Shown here one piece after another: positions 15,675-24,228 of a stretch of DNA of 42,727 bases. The notes below the pieces were generated by a model. That model was not told the origin of the DNA. It saw nothing but the letters and a program-made list of their open reading frames with translations, and did no database searches. Where the stretch lies: assembly GCA_009924135.1 (NCBI GenBank), contig RFSE01000032.1, forward strand, positions 1 to 42,727. Reading direction: 5' to 3'. The DNA comes from Pseudomonadota bacterium (GTDB lineage Bacteria > Verrucomicrobiota > Verrucomicrobiia > Limisphaerales > SXTU01). A program made the position numbers and the translations under genes. Each line of letters starts with the position of its first letter. Positions within the stretch are counted from its first letter, which is position 1.

Positions 15675-16970
15675 ATGAAAATCGCCCAAGGAACCACCCT
15701 CATTACCAACGGCCAGCTCATCGACGGCACCGGCAAAGCCCCCACGCCCGACGCCAGCCTGGTCATCCGCGATGGCCGCATCGTTTACGCCGGGCCGGCG
15801 GCCGGTGCCCCTGCCCTGCCCCCGGACACGGAACGCATCGATGCCCGTGGCGGCACGATCCTGCCCGGTCTGGTCGAGGCGCATTTTCACGCGACCTATT
15901 TCAACATCGCCGCCCTTGAAGACCTCGACATCAAGTACCCCGTTGAATACGTCTCGCTGCTCTCCTCCGTGAACACCCGGCTCGCACTGGAATGCGGTTA
16001 CACCGCCGCGCGTTCCGGCGGCTGCCTGTTCAACGTGGACGTCTGGCTCCGCAAGGCCATCGAGGAGGACCTCATCGCCGGCCCGCGCCTCGCCACCAGC
16101 GGACGCGAGATTTGTTCGGCCGGTGGGCTGATGGATTGGAACCCGGAGTTCCGCAAGATCGGCATGGAAGGCCTCGTCTTCATCATCAACGGAGTAGAGG
16201 ACGCGCGGAAGGCAGTGCGTGCGCTCGTGAAGGACGGCATTGAGTGGGTGAAGACCTATCCCACGGGCGACGCCGCCTCACCGGACCTCAACGATCACCA
16301 CACGCTGTGCATGACCTTCGAGGAAATGAACGCGGTCGTTGCCACGGCGCACAACCACAAGCTTAAGGTCACTGGCCACTGCCGCGCCACGCAGGGCATC
16401 AAGAACGCTTTGCGCGCGGGCTACGACACGATCGAGCACGGCACCTTCATGGATGACGAGGCGCTCGACTTGTTGCTCGAACGCGACGTGCCCTGCATCC
16501 CGGCGCTCTACTTTGAAAAAGCCAGCATTGAGCGCGGCCCGGAGTTCGGGCTGCCGCAGCAGGTCATTAATGGCCATCAGGAGACGCTGGATGGCGGGGC
16601 GGAAAGCGCACGCCGCATCCTGCGCGCGGGCGGGCGGCTCGGCATGGGCGGCGACTACGGCTTCGGCTGGAACCCGCACGGCGACTACGCCAAGGAACTG
16701 ACCTTCTTCGTGAAGCACGTGGGGCTCACCCCGCTGGAAGTCATCACCTGCGCCACGAAGACCGGCGCGGAAATCATGGGCCGGGGCCATGAATTCGGCA
16801 CTCTGGAGCCGGGCAAACTCGCGGATGTGCTCGTCGTGGACGGCGATGTGATGGCGGACATCGCGCTCCTTGAAGACCGGAAGAAGTTCATCGCCGTGAT
16901 GCAGGGTGGCGTCATCAAAGCCGGACAGCTCGCCAAACCGTTCCCCACCGTGGTTAAACGCGAGAAGTAA
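15675..16970 (+). CDS. Metal-dependent amidohydrolase (imidazolonepropionase-like)
   Basis: A 431-aa cytoplasmic hydrolase of the amidohydrolase superfamily. ITNGQLIDGTGKAP opens the composite beta-sandwich. The metal site begins with HFH (H70, H72) in LPGLVEAHFHATY, followed by HNHKLKVTGHCRA and IEHGTFMDDEA, and the Asp region GMGGDYGFGWNPHG. The C-terminal sandwich GTLEPGKLADVLVVDGD is typical. ATG at 15675 is preferred to a TTG at 15666. The members closest in pattern cleave cyclic amides or peptides (Xaa-Pro or imidazolonepropionase-like), but no histidine-degradation genes are near, so the substrate is open. It stands alone, followed by a cytochrome gene on the same strand. Confidence 0.88.
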   Translation: MKIAQGTTLITNGQLIDGTGKAPTPDASLVIRDGRIVYAGPAAGAPALPPDTERIDARGGTILPGLVEAHFHATYFNIAALEDLDIKYPVEYVSLLSSVNTRLALECGYTAARSGGCLFNVDVWLRKAIEEDLIAGPRLATSGREICSAGGLMDWNPEFRKIGMEGLVFIINGVEDARKAVRALVKDGIEWVKTYPTGDAASPDLNDHHTLCMTFEEMNAVVATAHNHKLKVTGHCRATQGIKNALRAGYDTIEHGTFMDDEALDLLLERDVPCIPALYFEKASIERGPEFGLPQQVINGHQETLDGGAESARRILRAGGRLGMGGDYGFGWNPHGDYAKELTFFVKHVGLTPLEVITCATKTGAEIMGRGHEFGTLEPGKLADVLVVDGDVMADIALLEDRKKFIAVMQGGVIKAGQLAKPFPTVVKREK

Positions 16971-17142
16971 GCTCCGTTGCCGGGCGGTCGAGCTTGGACA
17001 GCGACTTCCAAAAGTGAATCGACGAAATCTGCCCCCTCAGCACGTCCCTTCGTCGTCTTTTATATTGAGTCAACGGGAAGGCTGCTGGCGCAACGAAACC
17101 GCAATCGACAAGCGGGGCAGCACCTGCTCCCATTCGTCTGAA

Positions 17143-19869
17143 TTGTCATTGAAACCGATCCTCTTCAGCATCCTCGCAAGCCTCGTGCTGCATAGCATGT
17201 CGCTCCCCGTTTTCCCTGTAGAACTGCCTAAGTCCACGCACGCCTTCCTAAAGGAACACTGCGTCGATTGCCACGATGCCAGCACGGCGCGGGCGGGGTT
17301 CCGTATTGACCTGCTCACGGCTGATTTCACGGCGGGCAACAATGCCGGCCAGTGGAAAGAGGTGATGGACAAGATCAACTCCGGCGAGATGCCGCCCAAA
17401 AAAAAGCCGCGTCCCAATGCGAAGGAGGCCTTCGCCGTGGCTTCCTGGGTGGCCAAACAGTTGGATGAAACCACCAAAGCGGCCCAGGGCGCGGGCGGAC
17501 GCGTGCCAATGCGCCGCATGAATCGTGTGGAATACGCGAACACGGTGCGGGACCTGTTCTCGTTGGAGGAGAATTTTGCGCGACGCGTCGAGAAGGAGCT
17601 GCCGGCCGACGGAAAGGTCGGTGGTTTTGACCGCGGCTCGGCGGGGCTGTTCATGGATGAGGGGCAGCTTGCCCAATACATGACGGTGGCGGACCTCGTA
17701 CTGGATGAGGCGATCTTCAACGAACCGCCCAAGGTGCTGAAGTTCACCTACGACGGAACGGCGGAGCGCTATGTCCACGGCTTGCAAACGGCCTACAAAA
17801 ACGAATCCGGAGCGTTTGTGGAAACGAGCGTTCCCAAGGTGATTGCCGGCTTGAAGGAGCCGCTGGCCTGGATTCCGCAGTCGAATTTTGATCAGTGGGG
17901 CTCGAAGGAGCGGCGCTACGTACCGCACGGGCCTTACGATTGGACGCTGAAAAACGGGGGCACCGAGTATCTGGCCGGGCTCCGGTTTTACAACGTGGAC
18001 TGGGGCAAGAAAGGGGTGACGCGCGACGGTTGGTATCGCATCCGCGTGCAGGCCGGCGCGTTCAAGGGCGAGGACGAGGAAGCCCTGAAAGAGGTGCGGC
18101 TCATCTCGCAATTTGCGCTGGGCAGCCCCATTGAAGCGGTGAAGAGCGTCGTCATTGACGCCCCCCTTGATGCCCCGAAGGAATACGAATTCCTGATGTA
18201 TCTCCAGATGGGCCCGCCGGGCATGAACCGCGACTGGCGCCTGCGCTGGGACTTCGGCGAACGGAAGGAACCGTGCATTGCCGATCCCAAGTATTGGGAT
18301 GTGCAATGGAAGCAGGTGATCGTCGGTGGTGAAATCGCGCGGGCGAAGAGCGAGAAGAAGCCGGCCGAAGAAATCGAGGCGAAGAAGAAACTGCTTGAAG
18401 AAACCATTACCAAGGCGACGGAAAGCCGGAAGACGTTTGAAGGGCCATACTGGATCTGGAATCCGAAACTCAACATCGCCAAGCGGCCCCGGCTCTGGAT
18501 CGGCAAAATGGAATGGGAAGGTCCGATCGTGGAGTGGCCGCCCCAGGGCCGCAAGACGCTCTTCTTCGCCGGCGAGGAACGCCAAGATGACGCGTATCTG
18601 CGCGAGATCTTCGCGCGCCTGCTCCCGCTGGCTTATCGACGGCAAGTCACGCCGGAGGAGCTGGACCGCGTCGTAAACTGGACGCTCAAAGCCAGGACCG
18701 AGCGCGGCCTTGCCTTCACCAAGGCCGTACGCGAAGGCGTGAAGAACGTGCTGTGCTCGCCGAAGTTTCTATACCTCGGCAGCGAGGCCATGCCGGCGCC
18801 AGTGGCCCGGACAACGCCCCCCGGACCGCAGTTGGTGGACGACTCGCAGTTGGCCAGCCGCCTGTCCTATCTGCTCTGGAGCAGCGCGCCGGACGAGGAG
18901 TTGTATCGCGTGGTGGCCCAGAAGAAATTGCACGATCCCACGGTGTTGCGGGCGCAGGTGAAGCGGATGATCGCCGACCCGAAGGCGTGGGAGTTTGTCC
19001 GCAACTTCGCCGGGCAATGGCTCGGCGTTCGCAATTTCGACAACGGTACCCCGCCCAATCGTGATTTCTACCGGGATTACGATGATGCGTTGCGCGACAG
19101 TTCGAAACGCGAGCCGCTGGAATTTTGCCGCGCGGTGCTGAACCAGGACCTGCCCATCACGCAGTTTCTGGACTCCGACTTCCTCATGCTCAACGAGCGC
19201 CTCGCGAAGCACTACGGCATTGAAGGAGTCGAGGGTGATGAATTCCGCCGGGTGTCCGCACCCGCTGATGACCGGCGGGGCGGAGTGCTCGGCATGTCCG
19301 GCATCCTCACGTATCTCGCCGATGGCACGCGTACTCTGCCCGTGCGCCGCGCCACGTGGGTGCTCGACACGCTCTGGAACCAGCCGGTGCCTTCTCCGCC
19401 GCCGAACGCCGGCGATCTGCCGGCCATCAAGGACAGGAAGCAGCGCAGCGTGCGTGAACGCCTCGACGAACACCGCCTCTCGGAAAACTGCGCGAGCTGT
19501 CACACGCGGGTCGATCCCTTTGGCATGGCCTTGGAAAACTACGATGCAACCGGCCGGTGGCGCGACCGGCAGAATGGTGAAGGCATGCGCGGCGACAAAG
19601 GCTCCCCGGCTCTGGACGTGAGCGGCCGGCTCCCGAACGGCACGGAGTTCAAAACGGTGCAGGAGTTCAAAGCCGCGTTGCTCGCCGAAAAGGAAAAGTT
19701 CGTGAAAGGCTTCACGGAAAAATTGCTCTGTTACGCACTCGGCCGGCCCGTCGGTTACGCCGACCATCTCACCGTTGATCAAATCACCACCCACGCCGCG
19801 AAGCACGAATACCGGTTGCAGGAAATCATCCAGGCCACGGTGGCCAGTACGTTTTTCCAATCTCGATGA
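17143..19869 (+). CDS. DUF1592-family planctomycete cytochrome protein (first copy)
   Basis: About 908 aa. An N-terminal heme-binding motif CVDCH (40-44) sits in the planctomycete-cytochrome domain with ...GEMPPKKKPRP. Then come DUF1587 (MRRMNRVEYANTVRDLF), a long beta-rich insert (about 200-430) resembling a carbohydrate-binding or PA14-like region, DUF1595/DUF1592 (RLSYLLWSSAPDEELYR, FAGQWLG), DUF1588 (RRGGVLGMSGILTYLADGTRTLPVRRATWVL) and DUF1585, with a second CxxCH, CASCH (783-787). The start is uncertain: no ATG precedes the signal peptide, so TTG at 17143 is used (a TTG at 17149 is equal). Such proteins pair with DUF1552 proteins. Here the DUF1552 gene follows only after a toxin-antitoxin module. 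The function of the family is unknown; secretion and heme attachment are predicted. Confidence 0.88.
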   Translation: MSLKPILFSILASLVLHSMSLPVFPVELPKSTHAFLKEHCVDCHDASTARAGFRIDLLTADFTAGNNAGQWKEVMDKINSGEMPPKKKPRPNAKEAFAVASWVAKQLDETTKAAQGAGGRVPMRRMNRVEYANTVRDLFSLEENFARRVEKELPADGKVGGFDRGSAGLFMDEGQLAQYMTVADLVLDEAIFNEPPKVLKFTYDGTAERYVHGLQTAYKNESGAFVETSVPKVIAGLKEPLAWIPQSNFDQWGSKERRYVPHGPYDWTLKNGGTEYLAGLRFYNVDWGKKGVTRDGWYRIRVQAGAFKGEDEEALKEVRLISQFALGSPIEAVKSVVIDAPLDAPKEYEFLMYLQMGPPGMNRDWRLRWDFGERKEPCIADPKYWDVQWKQVIVGGEIARAKSEKKPAEEIEAKKKLLEETITKATESRKTFEGPYWIWNPKLNIAKRPRLWIGKMEWEGPIVEWPPQGRKTLFFAGEERQDDAYLREIFARLLPLAYRRQVTPEELDRVVNWTLKARTERGLAFTKAVREGVKNVLCSPKFLYLGSEAMPAPVARTTPPGPQLVDDSQLASRLSYLLWSSAPDEELYRVVAQKKLHDPTVLRAQVKRMIADPKAWEFVRNFAGQWLGVRNFDNGTPPNRDFYRDYDDALRDSSKREPLEFCRAVLNQDLPITQFLDSDFLMLNERLAKHYGIEGVEGDEFRRVSAPADDRRGGVLGMSGILTYLADGTRTLPVRRATWVLDTLWNQPVPSPPPNAGDLPAIKDRKQRSVRERLDEHRLSENCASCHTRVDPFGMALENYDATGRWRDRQNGEGMRGDKGSPALDVSGRLPNGTEFKTVQEFKAALLAEKEKFVKGFTEKLLCYALGRPVGYADHLTVDQITTHAAKHEYRLQEIIQATVASTFFQSR

Positions 19870-19891
19870 ACGTGATGTTTGTCAGGCCCGA

Positions 19892-19922
19892 TGGTTGACA
19901 TCATAAACCAGTGGCATACTTT
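19892..19922 (+). promoter_or_regulatory. Promoter and possible operator of the toxin-antitoxin module
   Basis: A perfect -35 TTGACA (19895-19900) is followed after 16 bases by TACTTT (19917-19922). The expected start, 6-8 bases later, coincides with the antitoxin ATG at 19930, so the mRNA may be leaderless. The -35 lies inside a dyad TGGTT (19892-19896) / AACCA (19906-19910), a plausible operator for a ribbon-helix-helix antitoxin. Confidence 0.55.
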
Positions 19923-19929
19923 GCATCCA

Positions 19930-20175
19930 ATGAATGCTGCCAAAACCCTCACCATTCGACTGCCTTTGGGTGTTTATCAAAGGGCTGCCCAGCTTGCCGA
20001 AGTCCGTGGACAAAGCTTGAACCGCCTTTTCCAGGATGGCCTCCAACTCCTTGACGCCCAAGAAAGGGAGAAGCGCCTGTTCGATGATTTCTCGGCCATT
20101 GCCGATGCTGGCAGCGACGAGTCCGATGTCGCCTTCGCCCTCCCGGCTCAAACAGAAGCCCTTCGCGAACCATGA
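19930..20175 (+). CDS. MazE/RHH-type antitoxin
   Basis: An 81-aa protein beginning MNAAKTLTIRLPLGVYQRAAQLAEVRG, a ribbon-helix-helix pattern: a short beta-strand (LTIRLP) then two helices. The acidic tail (DAGSDESD) is typical of antitoxins that wrap a MazF partner. ATG at 19930 is preferred over an in-frame ATG at 19879, which adds 17 residues that do not fit and would place the start upstream of the promoter. Its stop overlaps the toxin start by ATGA, the usual arrangement for paired expression. It should neutralise the toxin and repress its own promoter at the adjacent dyad. The fold and role are inferred from pattern and context. Confidence 0.82.
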   Translation: MNAAKTLTIRLPLGVYQRAAQLAEVRGQSLNRLFQDGLQLLDAQEREKRLFDDFSAIADAGSDESDVAFALPAQTEALREP

Positions 20176-20519
20176 ATGAAATTCGCCGCGGCCAAATCTG
20201 GCTGGTGGACTGGTCGCCAGGTCGGGGCTCCGATCAGCTTGGCAGGCGCCCGGCCCTCATCATCCAGACTGACGCCGCCAACTCCAATCCCCGCTATCCC
20301 AACACCATCGTGCTCACCCTCAGCACCAAAGGGCTCCCCGTGGCGACCCATGTGCTGATTGAGCCCGACACCACGAACGGTCTCCGCGAGAAAAGCTGGG
20401 TGAAGTGCGAACAAATACTCACTATTTCTAAAGAACGGCTCCATCAAAAATGGGGCCATGTCTCGGCGACAGTCCTGTCCAAAGTCGAGACCGCCGCAAA
20501 GACGGTCTTGGGAATGTAA
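20172..20519 (+). CDS. MazF/PemK-family mRNA interferase toxin
   Basis: A 115-aa toxin with the MazF/PemK core: RRGQIWLVDWSPGRGSDQLGRRPALIIQTD at the N-terminus, the strand TIVLTLSTKG, then LREKSWVKCEQILTISKERL and a terminal helix. This is full length for the family. The family cleaves RNA at short sequences and blocks growth when free of antitoxin. The start ATG overlaps the antitoxin stop. The module lies between a DUF1592 gene and a DUF1552 gene, which are normally neighbours, so it was probably inserted there. No transposase or direct repeat is visible around it, and its base composition is slightly less GC-rich than its neighbours. Confidence 0.92.
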   Translation: MNEIRRGQIWLVDWSPGRGSDQLGRRPALIIQTDAANSNPRYPNTIVLTLSTKGLPVATHVLIEPDTTNGLREKSWVKCEQILTISKERLHQKWGHVSATVLSKVETAAKTVLGM

Positions 20520-20544
20520 ACACCCCTTCCACCAAAGCACTGAA

Positions 20545-21894
20545 ATGAACATCCAAACCAACCGCTGGCACCTGGCCCGCCGTACCTTTCTCAAAGGCCT
20601 CGGCGCGACCGTCGCGTTGCCCTGGCTCGAAGTGATGAGCCAGAACTCAAGGTCCATTACCACTGCCGGATCGATGGCCGCCCATGAGATTCCACGCCGT
20701 GCGATGTTCACCTATTGGGGCTTGGGCGTGGAGATCACCGGCTTTACCCCGCCGGACACGGGGAAGAACTACACGCTGACGCCCTCGCTCGCACCGCTTG
20801 CGCCGTTCCAGAACGACTTCACGTTGTTGACCGAACTCACGTCCTTCACCGGCGGCCACGGCTCCTGCTGCTGCTTGTTGACGGGCGTCAACACCGTGCG
20901 CAATGCCAAGACGCTCATGTCGGTGGACCAGCAGCTGGCCGTCCATCACGGCAGCGCCACGCGGTTTCCCTCGCTCGTGCTCGGCACCGTGCGCGAGACG
21001 GGCTTTGGCGGACCATTTCCGATGACCCTTTCATGGAGCAAGAACCACACGCCCATCACCCCGGAAAACCGCCCCGAGGTGCTCTTCGAGAAGCTCTTCG
21101 GCAGCGAGGACAACAAGACGCTGGCAGCGGCCAAGCAGGCCATGGCCCAACGCACCAGCCTGCTGGACTCCATCAAGGAACAGGCCTCCGCCTTGCAGCG
21201 CCAGGTGGGCACGGCTGACCGCCAACGGCTGGACCAGTATTTCACCTCCATCCGCGACCTCGAAGAACGCATCAAGGTCGAAGGCGAATGGATTGACCGT
21301 CCCAAGCCCAAGGTATCGCGCCCCAATTTCGGCCCGGGTTCGCCCCGCGACCGCATTGCCAGCGATGGTCGTGGCTACTCGGAGTACACCCGGATGATGT
21401 TCGACATGATCGCGCTGGCCTTCGAGACCGACAGCACGCGCGCCGTGAGCCACATCCCGCGTACCGAAGGCGACGAGGCCAAGTGCTACGGTTATCTCAC
21501 GCAGAGCAAATGGGACCTCCACACCATTACGCACAACGCGCAGGAGGACGACAAGATCGCGCAATGGCGACAGCTCGACGCCCTGTATCTGGGTGAATGG
21601 GCGCATTTCCTCGGCCGGCTCAAGAGTGTGAAGGAAGGCAACGGCACATTGCTCGACAACACGATGGCCGCCTGGGCCACGACCAACGGTGGTCCCAATG
21701 CGCACGACTCAAAGCATCTCCCACTCCTCCTGTGCGGCGGCTCGGCACTGGGCCTCAAGCATCAGGGCCATCTCGTGCAGAAGGACATGCCGGTGGCCAA
21801 CGTTTGGAAGACCGTCGTGGACCGCGTCGGCATGAAAATCCCCGATGACTTCCAAGGCGGTCTGGCGAGCGGCGTGGTGAAGGAGTTGATCTGA
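20545..21894 (+). CDS. DUF1552 protein, Tat-exported (first copy)
   Basis: A 449-aa member of DUF1552 with a twin-arginine signal (RRTFLKGLGATVALPWLEVM, residues about 11-30). Conserved stretches include the GLGVEITGFTPPDTGKNY region, LTELTSFTGGHGSCCCLLTG and FDMIALAFETDSTRAVSHIP, the last shared by the DUF1552/DUF1501 group. The ATG at 20545 starts 25 bases after the toxin stop; an earlier ATG at 20458 overlaps the toxin and lacks sense. It is the usual partner of DUF1592 cytochromes; the biochemical role is unknown. Its stop overlaps the start of the next gene (TGATG), so it is translationally coupled to the leucine-rich-repeat gene. Confidence 0.88.
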   Translation: MNIQTNRWHLARRTFLKGLGATVALPWLEVMSQNSRSITTAGSMAAHEIPRRAMFTYWGLGVEITGFTPPDTGKNYTLTPSLAPLAPFQNDFTLLTELTSFTGGHGSCCCLLTGVNTVRNAKTLMSVDQQLAVHHGSATRFPSLVLGTVRETGFGGPFPMTLSWSKNHTPITPENRPEVLFEKLFGSEDNKTLAAAKQAMAQRTSLLDSIKEQASALQRQVGTADRQRLDQYFTSIRDLEERIKVEGEWIDRPKPKVSRPNFGPGSPRDRIASDGRGYSEYTRMMFDMIALAFETDSTRAVSHIPRTEGDEAKCYGYLTQSKWDLHTITHNAQEDDKIAQWRQLDALYLGEWAHFLGRLKSVKEGNGTLLDNTMAAWATTNGGPNAHDSKHLPLLLCGGSALGLKHQGHLVQKDMPVANVWKTVVDRVGMKIPDDFQGGLASGVVKELI

Positions 21895-22826
21895 TGAAAC
21901 TCACGCTCCCAGTCATCGCCCTCCTCGCACTCACTTTCGCTGCCTTGGCCGCGAATCCGCCCGGCGTGGATTCGCTGACCGCCAAGGGCGTTCGCTTCAA
22001 GTTTGAAAAAGACGGCACCATCTCCGAAGCCTCGGTTGGCTCCAAGGCCATCATCAGCGTTGAGGACTTCCAGGTCATTGGTGCGTTCCACACGTTGAAA
22101 CGCGCTGACATCAGCCCCGAGTCCGCCCGGCTGAATGACGACACCGCGAAATCACTTTCCCACCTGGATCAGTTGGAGAAGTTCTTCGCCAACGGCGCCG
22201 AATTGAGCGACGATGGCTTCAAGGCCTTTGCCGGATGGAAAAGTCTCAAGTCCTTTGGCCTCGATCATTGGGGCTGGTACGCTCCTGGGCACCTCCCGCA
22301 AAAAGGTGCGCTTGGCCCCGGCCTGGCGCATCTGGCTTCCTGCTCCAATCTGGAACATGTGCGCCTCGGCGGCTGCCGCGTCGATAACCGTGTGACGACG
22401 GCGCTGGCACAGATCAAGTCCCTGCAAAGCGTGGACCTCCAGCACACTTACGCCGTCACCGACGAGGGAATCGCCGCTCTTCAGGCCCTGCCGAAGCTCC
22501 GCGTCATCAAACTCAGCCCCCAATTCAGCCCGCGCATCACGGATGCCACGCTCGTGTCGCTCGAAGGGATCAAGACCTTGGAAGAAATTGAGCTCAACGA
22601 AACCTGGCTGACCTACGACAAGGGCTTCGCGCACCTGAAGAGTCTTCCCGTCCTGAAGAAAGTTGTGCTGACCAAGGTCGTTGCCAGCGACGAAGACATC
22701 GCCCGGTTCAAGGCCGACCATCCGGCGACCGAAGTTCAGTGGACGAAGCCAGACGAAGCGACGACCACCAAGACAAAAGAGCAGTTCCAGCGGTTCTGGG
22801 AGAAGCAATCAAAAGCCAAACCGTAA
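21894..22826 (+). CDS. Secreted leucine-rich-repeat protein
   Basis: A 310-aa secreted protein. A signal peptide (MKLTLPVIALLALTFAALAA) precedes repeating LRR-like units such as LKSFGLDHWGW, LEHVRLGGCRV, LQSVDLQHTYAVTDEGIAAL, LRVIKLSPQFSPRITDATL and LEEIELNETWLT; these match the planctomycete/RI-type LRR seen in many PVC proteins. The C-terminus is Thr/Lys-rich. It is coupled to the DUF1552 gene by a one-base overlap, so it is probably the third member of that unit. LRR proteins usually bind protein or polysaccharide partners; the partner is unknown. It converges on a second DUF1552 gene across a 130-base gap. Confidence 0.85.
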   Translation: MKLTLPVIALLALTFAALAANPPGVDSLTAKGVRFKFEKDGTISEASVGSKAIISVEDFQVIGAFHTLKRADISPESARLNDDTAKSLSHLDQLEKFFANGAELSDDGFKAFAGWKSLKSFGLDHWGWYAPGHLPQKGALGPGLAHLASCSNLEHVRLGGCRVDNRVTTALAQIKSLQSVDLQHTYAVTDEGIAALQALPKLRVIKLSPQFSPRITDATLVSLEGIKTLEEIELNETWLTYDKGFAHLKSLPVLKKVVLTKVVASDEDIARFKADHPATEVQWTKPDEATTTKTKEQFQRFWEKQSKAKP

Positions 22827-22830
22827 GCCG

Positions 22831-22900
22831 CCGTAGTCGCAGGCTTCAGGCTGCGCGTCAGCCCCACACGTCCGGCGCAACCTGAAGGTTGTGCCTACGG
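22831..22900. repeat. Inverted repeat between convergent genes
   Basis: Arms of 25 bp (22831-22855 and 22876-22900), of the form CCGTAG...TTCAGG...TGCG, match at 20 of 25 positions around a 20-base loop. It starts 4 bases after the LRR stop and sits between convergent genes, so it could act as a bidirectional terminator or transcript end. The sequence type looks like a dispersed intergenic palindrome, but no second copy is in the window. Confidence 0.6.
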
Positions 22901-22956
22901 TTGCGAGACTGTCTCCCCCAGCCACCCCTCTTTCCGACCGTCATTCGGAATTGGTT

Positions 22957-24216
22957 CTACACCTCGCTCACCACTCCCGTGCTCGCTCCGAAGGACTTCG
23001 CTTCGATGCCCATGTGATGGAGCATGCGGACGTAGAGGTTGGAGAGCAGCAGGTTCTTCTTCCGGTCGAAGCCCAGGTGCCCTTGATGCTTGAAACCGCC
23101 GCCGGCGAGCAGGATGGGCAGGTTGTTGTTGTCGTGTGACGACGAATTGCCGAGGTTGCTGGCGTAAAACACGGCGGTCTGGTCGAGCAGCGTGTGATCG
23201 CCTTCCGTGGTGACCTTGAGCTTCTCGATGAACTCACCCAGCACCTTGATTTCGGCTTCTTCGATCAGCGCCAGTTGTTCCAGCTTCGCGGGGTCCTGAC
23301 CATGGTGGGAGGCGTCGTGGTGGCCGATGTTGACGCCCATGATCTCCGGACGCTCCTGGGAGCCGATCCAGAGCGAGATGACCCGCGTGGAATCCGTTTG
23401 CAGCGCGAGATGCACGATCTCGTACCACTGCCGTGACCGCTCGATCAGTTGCGGTCCGCTGAACTCCACGGTGGGCGTCGGCACATTGACCTTGGGCTTG
23501 GGGGAAGTGCTCCAGTGTTCGTCCTGTTGCAGTTTCTGCTCGGCTTCCCGCACCGAGGTCAGGAACAAATCCAGGCGCTGACGGTCATCGGTGCTTACCT
23601 TCCGGTTGAGCGTTTTGATCTGGTCACCCACGTCATCGAGGATGCTCTGGCCGTCCTTGACCCGTTGCAGTTCGCGCGCCTCCTCCTCGGGACTGCCGGC
23701 GATGAAGAGCTTCTTGAACACAGCGGTCGCCCGGCTCTCGGCGGGAAGGCGGACGCCGCGACGATTCCACGCAACATCGCCACCCCCAAGGATGAGCGAG
23801 GCGTAACGCGTTTGACCGCCCACATGCGCAGCGGCCTCCTGATCCAATGAAATGCCGTTCTTGATGTCCTTGTCGCGGATGAATTCCGGTGCCACCCCGG
23901 TGAAGATTCCCACCTCGGCGAAGTGACCGGCGGCGTAGCGGTGCGACATGCCGGAGAAAACGGTGAACTGGTCCCGGTGAGCCTGGAGCAGCTTCAGGTA
24001 GCGGCTCGGGGCGTAGTCCTTGCCAGTCTGTTCCGGAAAGAAATTGGGGCCGTACATGCCAAGCCCCTGCCCCACGAGCACCATGCGCGGCGGCTGCTTC
24101 TTGGCGGCCTTGGCCTCGGCGGCACTGGCGGGAAGCATGACATCGAGAAACGGAAGCCCGATGGCCACGCCGGAAGCTCGGAGGAAGGTGCGGCGGTCGA
24201 TTCGTTGGAAGGACAT
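22957..24216 (-). CDS. DUF1552 protein, Tat-exported (second copy)
   Basis: A 419-aa DUF1552 protein with a twin-arginine signal (RRTFLRASGVAIGLPFLDVML, about 8-28). It shares the family features of the copy at 20545: VGQGLGMYGPNFFPEQTGKDY, VFSGMSHRYAAGHFAE and IVHLALQTDSTRVISLWIG, and near the end FYASNLGNSSSHDNNNLPILLAGGGFKHQGHLGFD. It lies 12 bases downstream of the DUF1592 gene on the same strand and is surely co-transcribed with it. It differs clearly from the first copy, so the two pairs are not recent duplicates. The role of the family is unknown. Confidence 0.9.
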   Translation of the reverse strand: MSFQRIDRRTFLRASGVAIGLPFLDVMLPASAAEAKAAKKQPPRMVLVGQGLGMYGPNFFPEQTGKDYAPSRYLKLLQAHRDQFTVFSGMSHRYAAGHFAEVGIFTGVAPEFIRDKDIKNGISLDQEAAAHVGGQTRYASLILGGGDVAWNRRGVRLPAESRATAVFKKLFIAGSPEEEARELQRVKDGQSILDDVGDQIKTLNRKVSTDDRQRLDLFLTSVREAEQKLQQDEHWSTSPKPKVNVPTPTVEFSGPQLIERSRQWYEIVHLALQTDSTRVISLWIGSQERPEIMGVNIGHHDASHHGQDPAKLEQLALIEEAEIKVLGEFIEKLKVTTEGDHTLLDQTAVFYASNLGNSSSHDNNNLPILLAGGGFKHQGHLGFDRKKNLLLSNLYVRMLHHMGIEAKSFGASTGVVSEV

Positions 24217-24228
24217 CTGGAGGGGTGG

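Noticed and set aside
16906..17142. Upstream extension of the first DUF1592 gene to 16906
   Set aside because: It would overlap the end of the amidohydrolase gene and place about 80 unrelated residues before the signal peptide.
19913..19926. TGGCATACTTTGCA upstream of the antitoxin, resembling a sigma-54 promoter
   Set aside because: GG and GC are only 8 bases apart; sigma-54 needs 10. The TTGACA/TACTTT pair explains the site better.
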